Shown here: positions 29,154 to 33,128 of the stretch, piece after piece
How positions within the stretch are numbered: the first letter of the stretch is position 1
Layout of the letters: each line of letters opens with the position of its first letter
DNA from: UBA9676 sp036522155
Lineage (GTDB): Bacteria; Actinomycetota; Actinomycetes; Streptosporangiales; Streptosporangiaceae
Length of the DNA: 33,128 nucleotides
Direction: 5' to 3'
Assembly (NCBI GenBank): GCA_036522155.1
Contig: DATDGI010000080.1
Location: 1 to 33,128 of the forward strand
The notes under the pieces: model-generated
Database searches by the model: none
What the model was told of the DNA's origin: nothing
What the model saw: the letters and a program-made list of their open reading frames with translations, nothing else
Program-made: the position numbers and the translations under genes

Positions 29154-30212
29154 TTACGGTGATCGGCCCGGGAAGCTCAGCACGGTCTTGATGTCGTCTG
29201 GCTCGCGGGTGTAGGCATCGGCCCACCGGTCGAGCGGCACCTGGCGGGTGATCAGGTCGGCGAGCCAGCCTCGGTCGGCTTGGGCGAGGGCCGCGGCGGC
29301 CAGTTCATAATGGTGCCGGTTCGCGTTGACCGAGCCGAACAGCACGGAGTTCTGCAGCACCATGTTGCGGTTGAGCAGCCCGGGGTCGACGGTGGCCTCG
29401 GCACCGGCCGCCGAAACCCCGGTCAGGCAGGTTATCCGGTAGCGGACGTTTTGCGGGCCGGCCTCCAGCAGCATCTGCACGTGGCCGGTGCATTCGATGA
29501 TGATGTCCGCTTCGGCGGCAGCTTCGCTGAGGTCTGCGCGATGGACGTAGCTAGCGCCGAGACGGCGGGCCATCTGTGGCTTGCGGCCCCCGGTCACAAG
29601 GTCCACGACGTAGGTCTGATAACCGCGCTGCACCGACAGCAAAGCGGCGAGAAGGCCGATCGGCCCCGCGCCGGTGACAAGTACGTTCTGCGGTGCCCAG
29701 GCCGCCCGGCGGCCGATCTTCTCGATGTGGTCCCAGGCCTTGGCCACCACCGTGGCCGGTTCGAGCAGGACACCGAGGATCCTCAGCGAGGGATCCACCG
29801 CGACCAGGTACTCCGGCTGAATACGGTAGCGCTCGGATGCGTAGCCGTGCCGGTCCTTGATCCCCCGCTCGGTGTACCGGCCGTTGGTGCACATGTCCCA
29901 GTGGCCAGCGGCACAAGCCGGGCAGGGCACCGGGTCGGGCCGCCGCACGATGCCCACCACCAGGTCACCGGGGCCGAATCCGCTCCCCTGGGGGGCCTCG
30001 GCCACCCGGCCCAGCGATTCGTGCCCGATGACGAGGCGGTCCTGGCCGGGCGGCGCCGATCCGTACTCGCCGTTGATGATCTCCACGTCGGTGCCGCAGA
30101 TGCCGACCGCCTGTGTCTGCACCAGGACCGGCCCGTCCTCATCCGGCGGCTCGGGCATGTCCGTGAGGCCGACAGAACCTTGCTCCCCGGGAATGACCGT
30201 TATGGCGCGCAT
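29154..30212 (-). CDS. Zinc-dependent glucose-1-dehydrogenase-like MDR enzyme
   Basis: The 352-residue medium-chain dehydrogenase has catalytic-zinc ligands Cys39 (GICGTDVE) and His64-Glu65 (IGHESLG), a structural-metal loop CPACAAGHWDMC (Cys97, 100, 108; the third usual Cys is Gly103), Glu151 (LLEPATVVAKAW) and the cofactor motif VTGAGPIGLLAAL. The substitution pattern and the FGSVNANRHHYELAAAAL segment follow the archaeal/bacterial glucose dehydrogenase (GDH) group, which oxidises glucose or similar aldoses with NAD(P). A GGTGAGG box precedes the ATG. It diverges from the flavoprotein reductase at 30346; a shared regulatory region of 133 nt lies between. The exact sugar is uncertain. Confidence 0.87.
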   Translation of the reverse strand: MRAITVIPGEQGSVGLTDMPEPPDEDGPVLVQTQAVGICGTDVEIINGEYGSAPPGQDRLVIGHESLGRVAEAPQGSGFGPGDLVVGIVRRPDPVPCPACAAGHWDMCTNGRYTERGIKDRHGYASERYRIQPEYLVAVDPSLRILGVLLEPATVVAKAWDHIEKIGRRAAWAPQNVLVTGAGPIGLLAALLSVQRGYQTYVVDLVTGGRKPQMARRLGASYVHRADLSEAAAEADIIIECTGHVQMLLEAGPQNVRYRITCLTGVSAAGAEATVDPGLLNRNMVLQNSVLFGSVNANRHHYELAAAALAQADRGWLADLITRQVPLDRWADAYTREPDDIKTVLSFPGRSP

Positions 30213-30345
30213 GGCCTCACCGTAACGAACACAGATAGGACTCTGCGGGAATGGCCGGCGGGCGGGTGGTCACCGGCGGGCACCAATTGGTTATCTTGCA
30301 GGCACCAGTTCCTTCACCTTGCCCCATGGGGACGGAGGCGGCGCG

Positions 30346-31758
30346 ATGAAACTGCTGGTGATCGGCGGCGGGCCGGCCGGCGCCGCCGCCGCGCTGCAGG
30401 GGCGGGAGCTGGGCGCCGAGGTCACGCTGCTGGAAGCCCAGCAAGTCGGGGGAACCAGCCTCAACCGTGGGCCGGCGCCGGTCCGCACGCTAGCCCGGGC
30501 CGCCCGGCTGGCCCGGGACTGGTCCTCCTGGGAACGTTTCGGCCTGCAAGGCCCCCGGCCGGTACCCAACCTGCACGCCTTGCTGGCCAACAGCGCCCGG
30601 GTCGCCCGCTACGCCCATGACAAGAAAGACATGGCCGGGCATCTGCGTCACCACGGGATCGACCTGGCCGAGCACCTGGGCCCGGTCCGGTTCACCGGCC
30701 CGCACGAAGTGCGCGCCGCCGATGGCCGCAGCTGGCATGGGGACTGCATCATGATCGCGGTCGGCTGCCGGGCTGCCCCGCTGCCGGTCCCCGGTGGCGT
30801 GCTTGCACTGACCTACCACGACATCCTGACCCTGACCGCCCTGCCACGCGAGGTCGCGGTGATCGGCGGAGCCGACACCGGCTGCCAGATAGCCTCCATC
30901 TTCGCCGACCTGGGAACTGATGTCTGGCTCTTCGAAGCCGGCCCGCGGCTGGTTCCCAGCGTCGACGCGAGCATCTCGGCGGCACTGGGCCAGGCGTTCG
31001 AGGCGAAGGGCATAAAGCTGTGTACCGGCGCGAAGGTCCAGGATCTGCAACGTGATCACGACCAGGTCATCATCCACTTCACCCGCGGCGGCCAGACCGA
31101 AAAGGCCCGGGCCGGGGCCGTGTTCGCCGCCGTCGGCTGGCCCGCCAACCTGCAAGACCTCGACCTTGCCGCCGCCGGGGTGACCAGCACCCCACAGGCG
31201 ATCCCGGTCGATGCCTACCTGCGCACCAACGTGGAGCACATCTATGCCATCGGCGACGTCAACGGGCGCACCAAACTAGTCCAGACCGCCCGGATCGAAG
31301 GCCGCATCGCCGCCTGGAACGCCGTCCACGGCCCCACCCGCCAGCCCGCCTACGACGTGGTGCCCAGCGGCAGCTTCACCGACCCCGAGTACGGCTCGGT
31401 CGGCATGACCGAAACCCAGGCCGGACAAGATCACGAGATCGCCGTCGGGATAGCCCGCTACGACGACCTGCTGCGGCCGGTGGCCGACGGCCATCCCGAC
31501 GGTTTCTGCAAACTCATCGCCGACCGGCGCACCCACGCCATCCTCGGCGCCCATGTGCTCGGCGAATACTCCGCCGAAACCGTCCAGGTCGTCGCGACCG
31601 CCATGAGCGCGGGCATGAACGCCGAGCAGCTCGCCGAGATGCAATTCGCCTTCCCCACCTTCACCGAGGCCATCAGCATGGCCGCCCAGAAAGTCTGCCG
31701 CGACATCGGCACCGGAAACTTCCCCCCCGCCTGGAGCTACCTCGGCTCCCAGGAATGA
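30346..31758 (+). CDS. Pyridine nucleotide-disulfide oxidoreductase-family flavoprotein without the redox disulfide
   Basis: The 470-residue flavoprotein has the family layout: FAD motif VIGGGPAGAAAALQ (5-18), NAD(P)-domain motif VAVIGGADTGCQIASIF, second FAD motif IYAIGDVNGRTKLVQTARIE, and a C-terminal dimerisation domain. In lipoamide dehydrogenase, glutathione and mercuric reductases the first domain reads GGTCLNRGCIPSKTL; here it is GGTSLNRGPAPVRTL, with Ser38 and Pro43 replacing both redox cysteines. The C-terminal catalytic HPT is FPT (FAFPTFTEAIS). So it cannot act by thiol-disulfide exchange. Quinone reductase or transhydrogenase-type chemistry is plausible, as in known disulfide-less members. 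GGAGG precedes ATG 30346. Confidence 0.88.
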   Translation: MKLLVIGGGPAGAAAALQGRELGAEVTLLEAQQVGGTSLNRGPAPVRTLARAARLARDWSSWERFGLQGPRPVPNLHALLANSARVARYAHDKKDMAGHLRHHGIDLAEHLGPVRFTGPHEVRAADGRSWHGDCIMIAVGCRAAPLPVPGGVLALTYHDILTLTALPREVAVIGGADTGCQIASIFADLGTDVWLFEAGPRLVPSVDASISAALGQAFEAKGIKLCTGAKVQDLQRDHDQVIIHFTRGGQTEKARAGAVFAAVGWPANLQDLDLAAAGVTSTPQAIPVDAYLRTNVEHIYAIGDVNGRTKLVQTARIEGRIAAWNAVHGPTRQPAYDVVPSGSFTDPEYGSVGMTETQAGQDHEIAVGIARYDDLLRPVADGHPDGFCKLIADRRTHAILGAHVLGEYSAETVQVVATAMSAGMNAEQLAEMQFAFPTFTEAISMAAQKVCRDIGTGNFPPAWSYLGSQE

Positions 31759-31789
31759 GCCAGACCTGAAAGGCCCGCCCGGAAGCGAC

Positions 31790-31810
31790 GACGGCCCGGC
31801 CCGTCCCTTT
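31790..31810 (+). terminator. Possible intrinsic terminator after the flavoprotein gene
   Basis: GACGG-CCCGGC-CCGTC forms a 5-bp GC stem followed by CCTTT. A second hairpin, CGGCCGG-T-CCGGCCG, follows at about 31813-31828. The position, 30 nt after the stop codon, suits termination. Confidence 0.4.
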
Positions 31811-31936
31811 ACCGGCCGGTCCGGCCGTGCCCGCTCAGGGCCCGATGGTGGCCACTTCCTAATGCAAGCAGGGGTCAAGGTTCCAGCCGCCAGCCCCATC
31901 AGACAGGCACGTCCTGCCCAGCAGCGCCGGGCTCGT

Positions 31937-32410
31937 CTACGGGGCGGAGCCGTCAGTTGGGGACTCGCTGTCGGCGCTGGCGGAGGGCTGCTGGGCGGGG
32001 ATCCGGCGGCTGGTGAACAGGGCGATCAGGGCGATCAGAGCGAACACCGACAGTGACGAGCGGAGCCCGTCGATGCGGGCGCTGGCGTTCTCGGTGACGA
32101 TCGCGTCGGCGGTCGTGCCGCCAGTCTCTATGACTGCTTCTTCGAAACGCGTTCCATCGTCAAGCTCTCTTGCCCGATATGTTCCGAGGCGGGCCAGAAC
32201 GCCGGTTACCGCTCTCGTCTCCTCGGTAAGAACAGTGATCACGCCCAGATCCCATCGCATGCCGGGTTCAATATCGCGACGCTGGTCAGCGGTTTCCGCA
32301 TCAGGTACCCTGGCTTGCTTGAATTCAACTGGAGCGTTAAAGTTGACAGTTCCCGGTCCCAAGTTGGCTATGCCTTGATTGATGTTCGGCCTATCCGGCT
32401 GGCTACTCAC
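31937..32410 (-). CDS. Chimeric ORF: Asn/Gly-rich motif, PNP-like effector start, MFS-like C-terminal TM
   Basis: From GTG 32410 (GGAG 8 nt before it; 32419 is an alternative GTG) the protein is 157 residues. Residues 9-32 hold an Asn/Gly-rich motif (NQGIANLGPGTVNFNAPVEF). Residues about 50-98 (MRWDLGVITVLTEETRAVTG, then LDDGTRFEEAVIETGG) look like the first strand and helix of a nucleoside-phosphorylase-type (PNP_UDP) effector domain. At about residue 98 the sequence switches to TADAIVTENASARIDGLRSS followed by LSVFALIALIALFTSRRIP, which resembles the last TM and tail of an MFS transporter. The body of the PNP domain and the rest of the transporter are missing, so this looks like an in-frame recombination fusion. 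It lies 18 nt downstream of a gene with the same Asn/Gly motif. Confidence 0.6.
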   Translation of the reverse strand: MSSQPDRPNINQGIANLGPGTVNFNAPVEFKQARVPDAETADQRRDIEPGMRWDLGVITVLTEETRAVTGVLARLGTYRARELDDGTRFEEAVIETGGTTADAIVTENASARIDGLRSSLSVFALIALIALFTSRRIPAQQPSASADSESPTDGSAP

Positions 32411-32428
32411 TTTCTGCACTCCATCTGG

Positions 32429-32935
32429 TTAGCCACTGTTGGATCCACCTGGGGGAGACGAAGCTGCTCCCTGGTTGAAGGATACGCCTGCGTTAAAGTT
32501 GACCGTGCCGGCACCAGCGTTGATTATTCCTTGGTTAAGGATTGTCGCTGCCCGCTGCCAGAATTCAGATCTATCAACACCGCGGTCCTTGAGGAACTCA
32601 CCTACGGTTGCCACCAGCCGACGCTCGACAACTTTGGAGTGCTGCACGATGTCGCGAAATTGGAAATAGCTCTCATCTGCGTTCCCACACGCTATCTCAC
32701 GAGCGCTGACCTGTGATCCAATGTCGTAGCCGCTTGCCGTCAGGGTGCCATCCTTCTGCGCGTGCAACGCGGCCAGCAGCTCCCCAGAAGCCCGGAGGAG
32801 CCGCCTCGGGGCTATGACCGCGTTCGGGAAGTTGAAGATGCTCCTGCATGCGGCGCGCGCAACAGCAGCGGGCCCGGTCCCTCCTACCTCATCTACGACC
32901 CGGTATTCCTTCCGTGTCGGCATAAGCGCATACAC
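32429..32935 (-). CDS. Unknown protein with C-terminal Asn/Gly-rich motif shared with its neighbour
   Basis: The 168-residue protein has no enzyme motif I recognise. Residues 100-131 (KVVERRLVATVGEFLKDRGV then DRSEFWQRAATI) look helical. They are followed at 132-155 by LNQGIINAGAGTVNFNAGVSF, the same Asn/Gly pattern that opens the downstream protein, and an SPPGGSNSG tail. Such short repeated Asn/Gly motifs on neighbouring genes recall effector-associated or amyloid-signalling motif pairs of actinobacterial conflict systems (inference). The frame is open about 20 codons upstream of the GTG at 32935 (GRTLYLEYS) with no canonical start, so the N-terminus is uncertain. Confidence 0.6.
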   Translation of the reverse strand: MYALMPTRKEYRVVDEVGGTGPAAVARAACRSIFNFPNAVIAPRRLLRASGELLAALHAQKDGTLTASGYDIGSQVSAREIACGNADESYFQFRDIVQHSKVVERRLVATVGEFLKDRGVDRSEFWQRAATILNQGIINAGAGTVNFNAGVSFNQGAASSPPGGSNSG

Positions 32936-33052
32936 AGAGTACTCGAGGTACAGGGTGCGGCCCTGAAGTGAGACATGGACGAAGATGCTAGTACGGCAGC
33001 GTCACTTCGTGATCTTTGACGTAACCCGGTCGATAGCACGGCCACCGCGTGA

Positions 33053-33128
33053 TCATGCGGGGTTGTGCCGGCGCCCGATGATGATGCGGTGGCCGCTGGC
33101 CACAGCGTAGACCCCGCCGGCTGGCGGG
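33053..33128 (-). CDS. Possible C-terminal end of a gene entering from the right
   Basis: The minus strand gives AGGVYAVASGHRIIIGRRHN followed by PA and TGA at 33053-33055, open to the window edge. The composition looks like protein (alternating hydrophobic and basic residues), but 25 codons are too few for assignment. Confidence 0.25.
   Translation of the reverse strand, partial: PPAGGVYAVASGHRIIIGRRHNPA

Noticed and set aside
29280..30620. 446-codon plus-strand frame opposite the glucose-dehydrogenase-like gene
   Set aside because: It overlaps the divergent promoter and both flanking genes and has no family motifs.
1..33128. CRISPR array
   Set aside because: The six repeats are about 300 bp with 1.5-8 kb between them and carry tRNA cores; no short regularly spaced repeats or cas genes were seen.
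3694..33128. Integrase, transposase or plasmid replication gene
   Set aside because: I looked for tyrosine or serine recombinase motifs, DDE transposases and Rep proteins in the translations and found none; IS terminal repeats were also not seen.

Overview
The window is high-GC actinomycete chromosome: G+C-ending codons throughout, an Lsr2-type nucleoid gene, a LAL-type LuxR regulator, a YtrA-type GntR regulator, and -10 elements placed for leaderless transcripts. Genus cannot be read from the sequence.

Layout. Positions 1-3415 look like ordinary core sequence: metX and metY (direct sulfhydrylation route to methionine) on the minus strand, and divergently an OsmC-family protein followed by a flavin monooxygenase-like protein. 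From about 3.7 kb to beyond 27.7 kb the window is an accessory array. It is punctuated by six copies (A-F) of one ~300-bp module. The centre of each module is the 3' half of a tRNA-Arg(CCG) gene on the minus strand, from the anticodon loop to the acceptor end, with no 5' half. Each core is flanked at fixed distances (about 111-116 bp left, 54-55 bp right) by pairs of 9-bp direct repeats one helical turn apart. This is the geometry of a tyrosine-recombinase attP/att site with arm sites. No integrase, excisionase, transposase or replication gene is visible in the window.

Between the att-like modules lie independent cargo blocks. A-B (1.5 kb): a VapBC toxin-antitoxin pair. B-C (7.1 kb): a NarL-type two-component system, divergent from a lipoprotein, membrane-fusion protein and MacB-like ABC exporter, plus a decayed DUF6188-like gene. 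C-D (7.8 kb): an exported alpha/beta hydrolase, a chloroperoxidase remnant, a frameshifted LAL regulator, two further hydrolases and an SDR dehydrogenase. D-E (5.1 kb): an AAA/DUF4143 ATPase, a GntR regulator with an ABC-transporter stump, a frameshifted Lsr2 and a CapA-family protein. E-F (2.2 kb): a HigBA-type pair, a SnoaL-like protein and a DUF167 protein. Right of F (more than 5.4 kb): a Phd/RelE-type pair, a broken MarC gene, a zinc-dependent glucose-dehydrogenase-like protein, a disulfide-less flavoprotein reductase, and a two-gene set sharing an Asn/Gly-rich motif that resembles paired amyloid-signalling or effector-associated motifs.

Working interpretation: serial integrations at one tRNA-Arg gene have built a cassette array. 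The intact tRNA is expected to the right of the window. Addiction modules sit close to several att sites and many cargo genes are decaying. The three strongest leads are the att array itself, the shared-motif pair at 32 kb, and the reductase that has lost both redox cysteines.
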